64,000 nucleotides of DNA from Sphingomonas astaxanthinifaciens DSM 22298 (lineage in GTDB: Bacteria > Pseudomonadota > Alphaproteobacteria > Sphingomonadales > Sphingomonadaceae), in assembly GCF_000711715.1 (NCBI RefSeq), contig NZ_JONN01000001.1, forward strand, positions 558,001-622,000, in the 5' to 3' direction. The notes under the pieces were generated by a model. It searched no databases. It was not told the DNA's origin and saw only the letters and a list, made by a program, of their open reading frames with translations. A program made the translations under genes and the position numbers. Every line of letters starts with the position of its first letter. Positions within the stretch are counted from its first letter, which is position 1. Of this stretch, positions 15,795-24,203 are shown piece by piece.

Positions 15795-17063
15795 TTGGCC
15801 CTAGGCAAGGCCATGGCCAGCCGCGGCGCCCATCTCCTCAATGCCGACCGCGGCTTCGCCACCGGGGCGGGCCTCCTCGGCCGCCTCGTCGCACCGGCCT
15901 TCGCCCGGATCCTCGACCAGCTCGACGAGCGGCTGCGCGAAGGCGGCATCCACGCGACGCTTCCCGACGGCAGTCGTCGTGGAATCGGCTTCCACGCTCC
16001 CGGGCCCGAACCCGTGGTCGAGCTCCGGAGCTGGCTTGCGCTGGTCCGCCTCGCCACCAGCGGGAGCGTCGGCTGGTACAAGGCGTGGACCCGGCGCGAA
16101 TGGACCTCGCCCGATCCGGTCCCGCTCTTCGACATGTTCATGCGCAATGCGGCCAGCCTCGGCGGCACCGCGCGCGCCAAGGGCGTGTTCCGGCTGGTCA
16201 ACTGGCTGGCCCATACGTGGCGCGACAATGCCCCAGGTCAGGCGCGTGAGAACATCGCTGCCCATTACGACCTCGGCAACGACTTCTACGCCGCCTGGCT
16301 CGACGCGGAAATGAACTATTCGAGCGCCATCTTCGCGTTTCCCGGCGAAGGGCTCGAACAGGCGCAGGCCGCCAAGACCGCGGCCATCCTCGACCGCCTC
16401 GACCTCCAGCCCGGCGACCGGCTGCTCGAGATCGGCTGTGGCTGGGGAAGTCTCGCCATCGCGGCGGCCCGGCGCGGCGCGGTGGTGACCGGGCTGACCC
16501 TCTCGACCGAGCAGAAGGCCTGGGCCGAGCGGCGGATCGCCGAAGAGGGCCTGGCCGATCGCATCGCCATCCTCCTCGAGGATTATCGCGACCATCGGGG
16601 CACTTACGACAAGCTCGCCAGCGTCGAAATGGTGGAGGCGGTCGGGCGGCGCTGGTGGCCGGCCTATCTCGAGGCGATCGCCGGCGCGCTCCGCCCCGGC
16701 GGGATCGCCGCGCTGCAATATATCTCCATCCGGCCCGAGCTGTTCGACGCCTATGCCCGCAGCGCCGACTTCATCCAGACCTACATCTTTCCGGGCGGCA
16801 TGCTGCTGTCCGAGCCGGTGTTCAGCGATCTTGCGCAGGTCTGCGGCCTGAGCTGGGAGGACCGGCTCGGCTTCGGCCCCGATTATGCCGAGACGTTGCG
16901 ACTCTGGCGGGAGCGGTACGACATCGCGGTCGAAGCGGGGCGCCTGAAGGAATTCAGCCCGGACTTCCACGACTTGTGGCGCTATTATCTGACGTATTGC
17001 GAAGGGGGTTTCCGCGGCGGCGGGATCGATGTCGCGCAGGTGACGATGCGGAGGGGCGAATGA
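15795..17063 (+). CDS. cfa: Cyclopropane-fatty-acyl-phospholipid synthase family protein
   Basis: SAM-dependent methylene transfer to unsaturated acyl chains of membrane phospholipids. The 422-residue product has the Cfa layout: an N-terminal lipid-binding part, then AHYDLGNDFYAAWLDAEMNYSSAIF, the SAM loop LLEIGCGWGSLAIAAA (about residue 212 on), VTGLTLSTEQKAWAERR, and QTYIFPGGMLLS. The TTG at 15795 is favoured because AGGAG lies 6 bases upstream; ATG 15813 is the alternative. Its stop overlaps the next gene's start (ATGA). Confidence 0.9.
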   Translation: MALGKAMASRGAHLLNADRGFATGAGLLGRLVAPAFARILDQLDERLREGGIHATLPDGSRRGIGFHAPGPEPVVELRSWLALVRLATSGSVGWYKAWTRREWTSPDPVPLFDMFMRNAASLGGTARAKGVFRLVNWLAHTWRDNAPGQARENIAAHYDLGNDFYAAWLDAEMNYSSAIFAFPGEGLEQAQAAKTAAILDRLDLQPGDRLLEIGCGWGSLAIAAARRGAVVTGLTLSTEQKAWAERRIAEEGLADRIAILLEDYRDHRGTYDKLASVEMVEAVGRRWWPAYLEAIAGALRPGGIAALQYISIRPELFDAYARSADFIQTYIFPGGMLLSEPVFSDLAQVCGLSWEDRLGFGPDYAETLRLWRERYDIAVEAGRLKEFSPDFHDLWRYYLTYCEGGFRGGGIDVAQVTMRRGE

Positions 17064-18211
17064 AGAGCTGGACCATCCTGGCGGCGGCATTGCTTGGCGT
17101 CGTGCCCGCCACCGCGCAGACCCCGGTCGACCCGGCGGTCGCCGAGCGCCTGCGCAAGGCCGGCGCCGAGGTCCTGTTCTGGAACCAGGCCCAGCGCGAC
17201 AGGAATTTCCGCGCGATGGAGACCATCTTCCCGACCGCGCCGGTCAAGGCGGGGAAGGTGGTCCGCGCACTTCCCGCCGGGCGTCGTCTTGCCATCAGCC
17301 AGGCCGAAGTCGCCCGGTTCATGGCCGGGACCAACGCCGCCGGGCTGCTCGTCCTCCAGGACGGCAAGGTCCGGCTCGAGCGCTACGCCCGGGGTTTCGG
17401 GCCGACCCAGCGCTGGACCAGTTTCTCGGTCGCCAAGTCGCTGACCTCGACCTTGTTCGGGGCGGCGGTGGCGGACGGCAAGCTCGCGCTCACCGACCCG
17501 GTCACGCGCTTCGTCCCCGAACTCAAGGGGAGCGCCTATGACGGGGTCACGGTCGCGCAGGTGCTGACCATGTCCTCGGGCGCGAAGTGGAACGAGGATT
17601 ATACCGACCCCAAGAGCGACGTCGCGCGCATGTTCAGCCTCGCCACTCCGCCGGGCGAGGACGTCATCGCTTACTACATGAAGCGCCTGCCGCGCGCCGC
17701 CGCACCGGGGAGCGTCTTCCATTACAATACCGGCGAGACCAACCTTGCCGGCACGATCCTCGCCCGCGCGGTCGGCGAGCCGATCAACCTTTATGCCAGC
17801 CGCCGCATCTGGCAACGCTACGGGATGGAGGCGGACGCCGCCTGGCAGGTCGATGCCGCGGGCCAACCCATCGCCGGCTGCTGCATCTCGATGCGGCTGC
17901 GCGATTACGGCCGGCTGGGGCAGCTGATGCTCGAGAACGGCCATGGCCTGCTGGCGAAGGACTGGGTGCCAGAGGCCACCGCCATCCACCAGCCGTTCAA
18001 GGAGCCTGGCCGCGGCTATGGCTATTTCTGGTGGATCGAGCCCAACGGCTTCCGGGCCAGCGGCATCTTCGGCCAGCAGATCTGGGTCCGGCCGAAGGAC
18101 CGGCTCGTCATCGTGGCGCTAAGCGCCTGGCCGAGCGCGCTCAGCGACGACCTGGCCAAGAAGCGGGAAGCATTCTTCGAGAAGCTGGCGACCGCGGCCG
18201 CCCGCCGCTAG
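17060..18211 (+). CDS. Serine hydrolase, class C beta-lactamase-like
   Basis: A 383-residue exported protein with a signal peptide (MKSWTILAAALLGVVPATAQ). The catalytic Ser123-Lys126 pair is in FSVAKSLTS and the Tyr motif is FHYNTGETN. GGGYG-type and KSG-like C-terminal motifs appear as GYGYFWWIEPNG and FGQQIWVRPKDRLVIV. Such proteins are usually esterases or DD-peptidase relatives rather than resistance beta-lactamases. It is coupled to cfa by ATGA. Its TAG stop shares the CTAG tetramer with the stop of the convergent SDR gene. Confidence 0.88.
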   Translation: MKSWTILAAALLGVVPATAQTPVDPAVAERLRKAGAEVLFWNQAQRDRNFRAMETIFPTAPVKAGKVVRALPAGRRLAISQAEVARFMAGTNAAGLLVLQDGKVRLERYARGFGPTQRWTSFSVAKSLTSTLFGAAVADGKLALTDPVTRFVPELKGSAYDGVTVAQVLTMSSGAKWNEDYTDPKSDVARMFSLATPPGEDVIAYYMKRLPRAAAPGSVFHYNTGETNLAGTILARAVGEPINLYASRRIWQRYGMEADAAWQVDAAGQPIAGCCISMRLRDYGRLGQLMLENGHGLLAKDWVPEATAIHQPFKEPGRGYGYFWWIEPNGFRASGIFGQQIWVRPKDRLVIVALSAWPSALSDDLAKKREAFFEKLATAAARR

Positions 18212-18912
18212 TCGACCCGCACCTTCGCGCCGGTCTCGCGCTCCTCGCCCAGCAGCTCGACCAGCCGCTCGGCCACCCGCTCGGGCGGCTTGACCTCGCT
18301 CGGCTCCTCGCCGGGAAAGGCCAGCGCGCGCATCCGGGTGCGGGTCGCGCCGGGGTCGAGGATCGTGACCCTGAGCTTGCCGGTATAGGCCGTCTCGTCG
18401 GCATAGGTGCCGAGCAGGCATTCGAGCGCCGCCTTGCTCGACCCGTAGGCGCCCCAGAAGGCGCGCGGGGTCGTCCCGACGCTGCTGGTCACCGCCACCA
18501 CCTCGGCCTTGTCCGAGGCCTTGAGCATCGGATCGAAGGCCGCGATCAGCGCCTGGTTGGCGAGCAGGTTGAGGTTGATGATCCGGGCATATTCCTTGAC
18601 GTCGATATGCTCGACCGGGGTCAGGCTGCCGAGCATCCCGGCATTGAGGACGAGGAAATCGAGCGTCTGCCAGCGCCCCGAGATCGCCTGCGCGAGCTTG
18701 GCGATGTCCTCGGCCTTACCGAGGTCGAGCGGGGCGATGGTGGCGGTGCCGCCGGCGGCGTGGATCCGCTCCTCGACTTGCTCGAGGCCCGCGGCCGAAC
18801 GGGCGGTCAGGATGACGTGCGCGCCTTGCCCAGCCAGCGCCTCGGCGATGGCGGCGCCGATCCCGCGGCTGGCACCGGTGACGAGGGCGAGGCGATCCTT
18901 GTACTTGCTCAT
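18208..18912 (-). CDS. SDR family oxidoreductase
   Basis: A 234-residue classical short-chain dehydrogenase. The cofactor motif is TGASRGIG near residue 12, NAG is in LVLNAGMLG, the catalytic Ser is in TSSVG and the Tyr/Lys in YGSSKAALE (Y-x3-K). NADP(H) preference is suggested by Arg in TARSAAG. It resembles YciK-type SDRs. The substrate is unknown. It is transcribed away from rmuC, sharing a 103-base divergent spacer that contains a LexA box, and converges on the serine hydrolase. Confidence 0.88.
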   Translation of the reverse strand: MSKYKDRLALVTGASRGIGAAIAEALAGQGAHVILTARSAAGLEQVEERIHAAGGTATIAPLDLGKAEDIAKLAQAISGRWQTLDFLVLNAGMLGSLTPVEHIDVKEYARIINLNLLANQALIAAFDPMLKASDKAEVVAVTSSVGTTPRAFWGAYGSSKAALECLLGTYADETAYTGKLRVTILDPGATRTRMRALAFPGEEPSEVKPPERVAERLVELLGEERETGAKVRVD

Positions 18913-18978
18913 GGGCGCGGGCCCTAGCCGGGAAGGAGCGGGCGGCCAAGTCGTTGTGTCCGGCGCCCGAACAGTCTA

Positions 18979-18993
18979 GTTCTTGCTCTGTTC
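18979..18993. promoter_or_regulatory. LexA (SOS) box, GTTC-N7-GTTC
   Basis: GTTCTTGCTCTGTTC matches the alphaproteobacterial LexA operator GTTC-N7-GTTC exactly. It lies 23 bases before the rmuC start, where it would block the promoter. The matched spacing and the DNA-damage role of RmuC support the call. Confidence 0.65.
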
Positions 18994-19015
18994 TGTTTGA
19001 GATTGGGGGCGGGTC

Positions 19016-20596
19016 GTGGACGCGTGGATGGTAGCAGTGCTGGTCGGGGTCATCGCCGTGGCGGGGGTGCTGCTCGGCTGGTTCCTCGGCAGCAGGCCGG
19101 CGGCCGCTTCCGCCGCCGAAGCCGCGCAATTGCGCGATCAGGTGGCGACGCTCGGACGCGATCAGGCGGTCGCCGCCGAGCAGCTCCGCCGATCGGTCCA
19201 GGTCGAGGAAAGCCTCAAGGCGGTGACCGAAGAGCGCGATTCGCTCGCCGGTGAGCTCGCCGCGTCGCGGGTCATTTCCCAGCGCTATGCCGAGCTCGAG
19301 GAGCGTCACCGCGCGCTCCAGGACGATGCGGGCAATCTTCGCGGCGACATCGCCAGCGCCGCCGAGCGACTCCAGCGGCTTGCCGAGGTGGAGCGGGTGC
19401 TCGAGCAGCGCACCGCCGAGCGCGACGAGGCGCTGCGCTTGAAGGCGGGGCTCGAGACCGAGGTGAAGAGCTTCGAGGAACGGCTCGCCGACCTCCGCAA
19501 GTCGCGCGACGAACTGGTGGTCCAGTTCCGCGAGGTCGGCGACAAATTGCTCGAAAAGGCGCAAGCCGACTTCCTCGCCAAGGCCGACGAGCGCCTGAGC
19601 AAGGCCGATCTCGAAAGTCAGGCCAAGCTCCAGACCCTGCTCCAGCCCGTGTCCGAGACGCTCAAGCGCTACGAGGAAGGGCTGCAGCGGGTCGAGGCCG
19701 AGCGCAAGGACAGCTACGGCGAGCTGCGCGGCGTCCTTGGCGAACTGCGCAAGGATAATAGCCAGGTGCGCGACGAGACCCGCAACCTTGTCAACGCGCT
19801 TCGCTCGAGCCCGAAGGCCCGCGGCCGCTGGGGCGAGCAGAGCTTGCGCAACGTGCTGGTCCAGGCGGGCCTAACGGAAGGCATCGACTTCGAAATGGAA
19901 GTCAGTCTCGAGACCGCCGACGGTCGCCTGCGTCCCGACGTCGTCGTGAACCTGCCCAGCAACCGCAAGCTGGTGATCGACGCCAAATGCTCGCTCAACG
20001 CCTTCCTCGACGCCTGCGACGAGGTCGACGAGGAGCGGCGGCAGGCCTGCTTCAAGCTGCACGTCGCCTCGATGCGCAACCATGCGCAGGCCCTTGGTTC
20101 TAAGGACTATTGGGCGCAGTTCGGCGAAGCGGCCGACTATGTCATCATGTATATCCCGGGCGAGCATTTCCTCACCGCCGCGCTCGAGCAGGATCCGCAG
20201 CTGTGGGACTGGGCGTTCGAACGGCGCGTGCTGCTAGCCACCCCGACCAATCTCGTCGCCATCGCACGGACGGTTGCCAGCGTGTGGCGGCAGGAGAAGA
20301 TTACCGAGCAGGCCGAGGTCATCGCCGCGCTTGGCAAGGAACTCCATTCGCGCATCGCGACCATGGCTGAGCATGTGGTCCGCATGGGCCGCAATCTCGC
20401 GACCGCCAATGACGCCTACAACAAGATGGTCGGAAGCCTCGAGACCCAGGTCTTCACCCAGGCCAAGAGGTTCGAGGGCCTGGGCTCAGGCAGCAACAAG
20501 GAGATCACCTCGCCGCCTCTGGTCGAGGTCGCCCCCCGTCCGCTGACGAAACTGGCGCCACCCGCCGCTCCGGACGACGCGATCGCCGCCGAATAG
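19016..20596 (+). CDS. rmuC: DNA recombination protein RmuC
   Basis: A 526-residue protein limiting inverted-repeat recombination and linked to DNA-end processing. An N-terminal membrane anchor (VAVLVGVIAVAGVLLGWFLG, residues 6-25) precedes a long Ala/Glu-rich coiled coil (about residues 30-250) and the conserved RmuC domain with a restriction-endonuclease-like core (RGRWGEQSLRNVL, RPDVVVNLPSNRKLVIDAKCSL, DYVIMYIPGEHFL). The GTG at 19016 is favoured by the position of the membrane segment. The LexA box directly upstream suggests SOS induction. Confidence 0.92.
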   Translation: MDAWMVAVLVGVIAVAGVLLGWFLGSRPAAASAAEAAQLRDQVATLGRDQAVAAEQLRRSVQVEESLKAVTEERDSLAGELAASRVISQRYAELEERHRALQDDAGNLRGDIASAAERLQRLAEVERVLEQRTAERDEALRLKAGLETEVKSFEERLADLRKSRDELVVQFREVGDKLLEKAQADFLAKADERLSKADLESQAKLQTLLQPVSETLKRYEEGLQRVEAERKDSYGELRGVLGELRKDNSQVRDETRNLVNALRSSPKARGRWGEQSLRNVLVQAGLTEGIDFEMEVSLETADGRLRPDVVVNLPSNRKLVIDAKCSLNAFLDACDEVDEERRQACFKLHVASMRNHAQALGSKDYWAQFGEAADYVIMYIPGEHFLTAALEQDPQLWDWAFERRVLLATPTNLVAIARTVASVWRQEKITEQAEVIAALGKELHSRIATMAEHVVRMGRNLATANDAYNKMVGSLETQVFTQAKRFEGLGSGSNKEITSPPLVEVAPRPLTKLAPPAAPDDAIAAE

Positions 20597-20597
20597 G

Positions 20598-21293
20598 CTA
20601 GCGCGCCAGCCGGATCTCGCCTGCCGCGTTCGACAGGATGAGGTTGCCGCTGGTCGTCCAGGCGATCTGCATCGGCTGAGCGAGGATCTGGCTCGCCGCG
20701 GTCTCGGCGCGCATGTCGGGGCAGGCCATGCGGGTGGCGACGACCGGACCCGCGACGAGCGTCTGGCGCTCGATCCGATAGGGGCCGCTCATCCGGTTGC
20801 AGCCGAACTGGCCGCTCAGCCGACCCCCCGCGAGCGACAGCTTGTAACTGTCGCCCGAGACGAGCTGGCGGCCGACCGCAAGCACGTTCCAGTCGCCCTC
20901 GACCGTCCCGGACTGCGCGGTCTCGACCGGGCCGCCGCAGCCTTCGAAGCGGCGGCCGTCGACGCTGACCTGGACCTTGTCGGGATAGGTCCGGTCGCTC
21001 ATCCCGTCGCTGCAGCGCTGGCCGTGGACGATGTTGAGGTTGATCCGGCGGCCTTGGTAGATGTCGCCCGCGAACCCGTGGATCGCACGCGGCTGGGGTT
21101 CGGCGACGCGCATCCCATCGGCGTTGGAGAAGACCATCTGCCGCCCGTCGAGGGTCAGGCCCCAGAAAGGCTCGGTCCCGCTCGCGCGGTAGCTCGCTCC
21201 GGCCACGGGAGGCGGACCGCCCGGCGGCGGCATCATCGTCTCGCAGCCCGACAAGGTGACGGCGGCGGCGGTGGCAAGGATCGCAAGGCGCAT
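20598..21293 (-). CDS. META-domain lipoprotein (larger)
   Basis: A 231-residue putative lipoprotein (signal MRLAILATAAAVTLSGC, lipobox LSGC). The N-terminal half resembles membrane-associated COG3650-type domains (ASGTEPFWGLTLDGRQMVFS, YPDKVQVSVDGRRFEGCGG) and the C-terminal half is a META/HslJ-like domain (WNVLAVGRQ, GRLSGQFGCNRMSGPY, RMACPDM). Periplasmic location is inferred. It sits 4 bases after a smaller META lipoprotein on the same strand, probably a duplication-derived pair. META proteins are associated with stress and motility, but the role is unknown. Confidence 0.8.
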   Translation of the reverse strand: MRLAILATAAAVTLSGCETMMPPPGGPPPVAGASYRASGTEPFWGLTLDGRQMVFSNADGMRVAEPQPRAIHGFAGDIYQGRRINLNIVHGQRCSDGMSDRTYPDKVQVSVDGRRFEGCGGPVETAQSGTVEGDWNVLAVGRQLVSGDSYKLSLAGGRLSGQFGCNRMSGPYRIERQTLVAGPVVATRMACPDMRAETAASQILAQPMQIAWTTSGNLILSNAAGEIRLAR

Positions 21294-21297
21294 TATC

Positions 21298-21726
21298 TCA
21301 ACTCCCTTGGCGGATGAGGTCGATCGACCCCGATTCATTCACCAACCTAAGCCGATTCGGCGGTGTGAGTTCCATGGTCATCGGCAGTCGCAGGACCACG
21401 CCGGCCAGATCGTCGATCCGCTGGATGTCGGGCGTGCAAGCCCGCTCGGTCATCATCAACCGGTCGAGCATCAGCTTGTCGCCATTGCGGCTGATCGTCC
21501 CGCTCCCGCCGTTGCAGGCGAGCCTGGCACTCAGCGTCGTGCCCGCGAACTCGAGCAACAGGCCGGTCATCGGCTGGCCGTTCAGCGCCGCGATCGTCCA
21601 GCGGCCATCGAGATTGTCCTTCTGGACCACCGGCCGGACGTTCATCTCGGGAGGGAGAACGGGCGGCGGTCCGCTCGCGCAGGCGGCGAGGAGGGAGGCC
21701 GTCAGCAGGATCGTCGCGATCTTCAT
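21298..21726 (-). CDS. META-domain lipoprotein (smaller)
   Basis: A 142-residue lipoprotein (signal MKIATILLTASLLAAC; lipobox LAAC). The META/HslJ fold is visible as GRWTIAALNGQPM, SARLACNGGSGTISRNGDKL and TERACTPDI, with the paired cysteines typical of the family. It precedes the larger META lipoprotein with a 4-base gap, so they are co-transcribed. Function unknown; outer-membrane or periplasmic anchoring is inferred. Confidence 0.8.
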   Translation of the reverse strand: MKIATILLTASLLAACASGPPPVLPPEMNVRPVVQKDNLDGRWTIAALNGQPMTGLLLEFAGTTLSARLACNGGSGTISRNGDKLMLDRLMMTERACTPDIQRIDDLAGVVLRLPMTMELTPPNRLRLVNESGSIDLIRQGS

Positions 21727-21760
21727 TGCGCCATCGTAGCAACGCCAAGATGAACGCCCG

Positions 21761-22555
21761 CTAGCGCCAGCTCGCCCGGATCTGGAAGGCCATGATCGCG
21801 GTCGCGACCGCGGCGTTCAGGCTGTCGGCCTTGCCGTGCATCGGGATCTTCACGAGGAGATCGCACTCGGCCTCATAGTCTTCGGGCAGCCCGGCCTGCT
21901 CGTTGCCGACCATCAGAAAGCAGGGCTTCTCGTACGTCGGTTCGAGATAATCGTGATCGGTCTGGAGGCTGGTCCCGACCAATTGCCCCGGCCCCTCTCG
22001 CAGCCAGGCGAGGAAAGTCGACCAGGGCACCTGCACTATTCTCTGGGTGAAGATCGCGCCCATGCTCGCGCGCACCGCCTCGACGCTGAAGGGATCGGCG
22101 CTGTCGTCGACGAGGATCAGCCCGCCCGCGCCGACCGCGTCGCCGGTCCTGAGGATGGTCCCGATATTGCCGGGGTCGCGCAGTTTCTCGGCGACGATCC
22201 AGAGGTCGGCGTTCGTCCGGTCGAGGTCGGCGAGCCCGAGCCGCGGCTGGCGATAGGCGCCGAGGAGGAGCGGCGGATTGTCCTTGCCGCTCATCTTGGC
22301 GAGGATCTCGTCGGGGACGGTGATCGCCTCGGCGCCGGCGGCCTCCGCCTCGGCGACGATCTCGGCGGCGAGGGGATGGAGTTCGCCCTCGGCGCAGGCG
22401 ACCACCGCGGGAAGGATTCCCGCCTCGCGCGCCTCGGCCATGATCCGCAGCCCCTCGGCGAGGAACAGGCCCGCCTGCCGCCGCGCCTTCTTGTCGCGCA
22501 GCGAGCGGAGGAACTTCACGGTGTCATTGGAGAAGGAGGTGATGTGGCGCGGCAT
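21761..22555 (-). CDS. TrmH/SpoU family RNA 2'-O-methyltransferase
   Basis: A 264-residue SPOUT methyltransferase modifying rRNA or tRNA ribose. An N-terminal substrate-binding domain (FSNDTVKFLRSLRDKKARRQAGLFLAEG) is followed by the knot domain: LRDPGNIGTILRTGDAVGAGGLILVDD (motif 1, Asn/Arg), FLMVGNEQAGLPEDYEAECD (motif 2) and IPMHGKADSLNAAVATAIMAF (motif 3). The target nucleotide cannot be told from sequence. It sits 34 bases after the HPr gene on the same strand. Confidence 0.9.
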   Translation of the reverse strand: MPRHITSFSNDTVKFLRSLRDKKARRQAGLFLAEGLRIMAEAREAGILPAVVACAEGELHPLAAEIVAEAEAAGAEAITVPDEILAKMSGKDNPPLLLGAYRQPRLGLADLDRTNADLWIVAEKLRDPGNIGTILRTGDAVGAGGLILVDDSADPFSVEAVRASMGAIFTQRIVQVPWSTFLAWLREGPGQLVGTSLQTDHDYLEPTYEKPCFLMVGNEQAGLPEDYEAECDLLVKIPMHGKADSLNAAVATAIMAFQIRASWR

Positions 22556-22589
22556 GGAAGGCGCCCTAGCAGCAAGCGGCGGGGGAGGG

Positions 22590-22862
22590 CTATTCCTCCC
22601 CGAACTTGTCCTCGACCAGCCGGCTGAGCTTCGCCACGGCCTCGTCGGCGCCGTCGCCCGCGGCGCTGATCTCGATCGAATCGCCGCGCGCCGCGCCCAG
22701 CATCATCAACCCCATGATCGAGGTCCCGCAGACCTTGTTTCCGTCCTTGGCGACCTCGACCGAGCAGGTGAGTTCGCTCGCCAAGGTGACGAACTTGGCG
22801 CTCGCCCGGGCGTGGAGCCCGCGCTTGTTCTCGATCCGGACGATACGGCTGACGGCGTTCAA
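22590..22862 (-). CDS. ptsH: HPr phosphocarrier protein
   Basis: A 90-residue phosphocarrier of the regulatory (PTS-Ntr-like) phosphotransfer system. The active-site His17 is in NKRGLHARAS, and a regulatory Ser lies in CGTSIMGLMML, the target of HPr kinase. The C-terminus is acidic (VEDKFGEE). Its ATG overlaps the EIIA stop by 4 bases. No sugar permease genes are near, as expected for a regulatory system in alphaproteobacteria. Confidence 0.93.
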   Translation of the reverse strand: MNAVSRIVRIENKRGLHARASAKFVTLASELTCSVEVAKDGNKVCGTSIMGLMMLGAARGDSIEISAAGDGADEAVAKLSRLVEDKFGEE

Positions 22863-23266
22863 GCGGCGGCCTCGCCAAGGATCTCGCTGGCCACCGAGAT
22901 ATATTTGCGCCCGGCCTCGCGCGCCGCGGCCACCGCGGCCCGCACGTTCATCGCCTTGCGCGCGCCCTCGAGCCGGATCAGCATCGGCAGGTTGACCCCG
23001 GCGATGACCTCGATGTCGCCCGACTTCATCAGGCTGATCGCGAGATTGGACGGGGTTCCGCCGAACAGGTCGGTGAGGATGATCACGCCCGCGCCGCGAT
23101 CGACCCGCGCGATCGCGTCCGCAATGTCCTTGCGGCGCGCTTCCATGTCGTCGTCGGGGCCGATGCAGATGCCGGCGATCGCATCCTGCGGGCCGACCAC
23201 ATGTTCCATGGCGACGATGAACTCGGCCGCGAGGCGGCCGTGGGTCACCAGCACTAATCCGATCAT
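22859..23266 (-). CDS. ptsM: PTS EIIA component, mannose family
   Basis: A 135-residue EIIA-Man domain that accepts phosphate from HPr on His9 (GLVLVTHGRLA). GVIILTDLFGGTPSN matches the family's conserved loop. No EIIB/EIIC partners are present, so it is likely a regulatory end-acceptor. ATG 23266 lies one base after the rapZ stop and the gene overlaps ptsH. In related bacteria this module reports metabolic state to ChvG-ChvI; this is family knowledge, not shown here. Confidence 0.92.
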   Translation of the reverse strand: MIGLVLVTHGRLAAEFIVAMEHVVGPQDAIAGICIGPDDDMEARRKDIADAIARVDRGAGVIILTDLFGGTPSNLAISLMKSGDIEVIAGVNLPMLIRLEGARKAMNVRAAVAAAREAGRKYISVASEILGEAAA

Positions 23267-23267
23267 T

Positions 23268-24203
23268 CTACTGGTCTCTTGGTCCTTCAACGCGCTCCTG
23301 GCCCGTTTCGAGAGAATCATCGGGGCGGAGGCCTAGGTCTCGATGCCGGATATTCGGCGAAAAGCCGCGTGCGCGCAACCGTTCTGCCATGGCGAGCGCG
23401 CCGGCGACCGAACGATGTCGCCCGCCGGTACAGCCGAAGGCGATCCCGACATAGGTCTTGCCCGCGTCCCAGTAGCGCGGGAGGAGGAAGGCCAGCAGTT
23501 CCTCGGTGCGGGTCATGAACTCGTCCCAGCCGTCCTGCGCGGCGACGAAATCGGCGACGGGCGCGTCGGCGCCGGTCAGCGGGCAAAGCGCGTCGATCCA
23601 GTGCGGATTGGGCAGGAAGCGCAGGTCGAAGACGAGGTCCGAGGTGCGGCTGATGCCGCGCGAGAAGCCGAAGCTGGTGATCGTCACCACCAGTTCGTCG
23701 CCCTCGTCCCCGTAGCGGCGGCGAAGCTCGTCGCGCAGGTCCGCGGGCTTGAGGTCGGTCGTGTCGAGTACCGAGTCGGCCGCGAGGCGGAGCGCCGCGG
23801 TGAGGTCGCGCTCGCGCCCGATCCCGTCCTCGGGCGGGCGATCGGGACTGAGCGGATGGCGCCGCCGGGTCTCGGAATAGCGGCGGATGAGCTCGGCCCC
23901 GGTCGCGTCGAGATAGAGGATCTCGGGCCGGACGCCGGGGATCGACTGGAGCAGCCCCGGCAACGAATGGGGGTCGAAGCCGCGGCTGCGCGCATCCATG
24001 CCGACCGCGACATGGGCGGTGCGGTAAATGCGGTCGGAGCCCGTGACGAAGTCGTGGAGCAGGGCGGTCGGAAGGTTGTCGACCGTGTCCCAGCCCATGT
24101 CCTCGAGCGCGTCGAGCACGGTCGACTTGCCCGCGCCGGACATGCCGGTGACGAGCAGGAGGCGCGGCACCCGAGCCTGGGTCGAGCGCCGCGTCCCGGT
24201 CAC
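23268..24203 (-). CDS. rapZ: RapZ-like nucleotide-binding protein / RNase adapter
   Basis: A 311-residue P-loop protein. The Walker A motif is GMSGAGKST at residues 20-28; DNLPTALLHDF, YLDATGAELIRRYSETRRRHPL and the C-terminal GCTGGRHRSVAGALAMAERL are standard RapZ signatures. In enterobacteria RapZ tunes glucosamine-6-phosphate synthase through small RNAs and binds the PTS-Ntr pathway; its role in alphaproteobacteria is less clear. The GTG start at 24203 overlaps the hprK stop (GTGA). Confidence 0.92.
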   Translation of the reverse strand: MTGTRRSTQARVPRLLLVTGMSGAGKSTVLDALEDMGWDTVDNLPTALLHDFVTGSDRIYRTAHVAVGMDARSRGFDPHSLPGLLQSIPGVRPEILYLDATGAELIRRYSETRRRHPLSPDRPPEDGIGRERDLTAALRLAADSVLDTTDLKPADLRDELRRRYGDEGDELVVTITSFGFSRGISRTSDLVFDLRFLPNPHWIDALCPLTGADAPVADFVAAQDGWDEFMTRTEELLAFLLPRYWDAGKTYVGIAFGCTGGRHRSVAGALAMAERLRARGFSPNIRHRDLGLRPDDSLETGQERVEGPRDQ

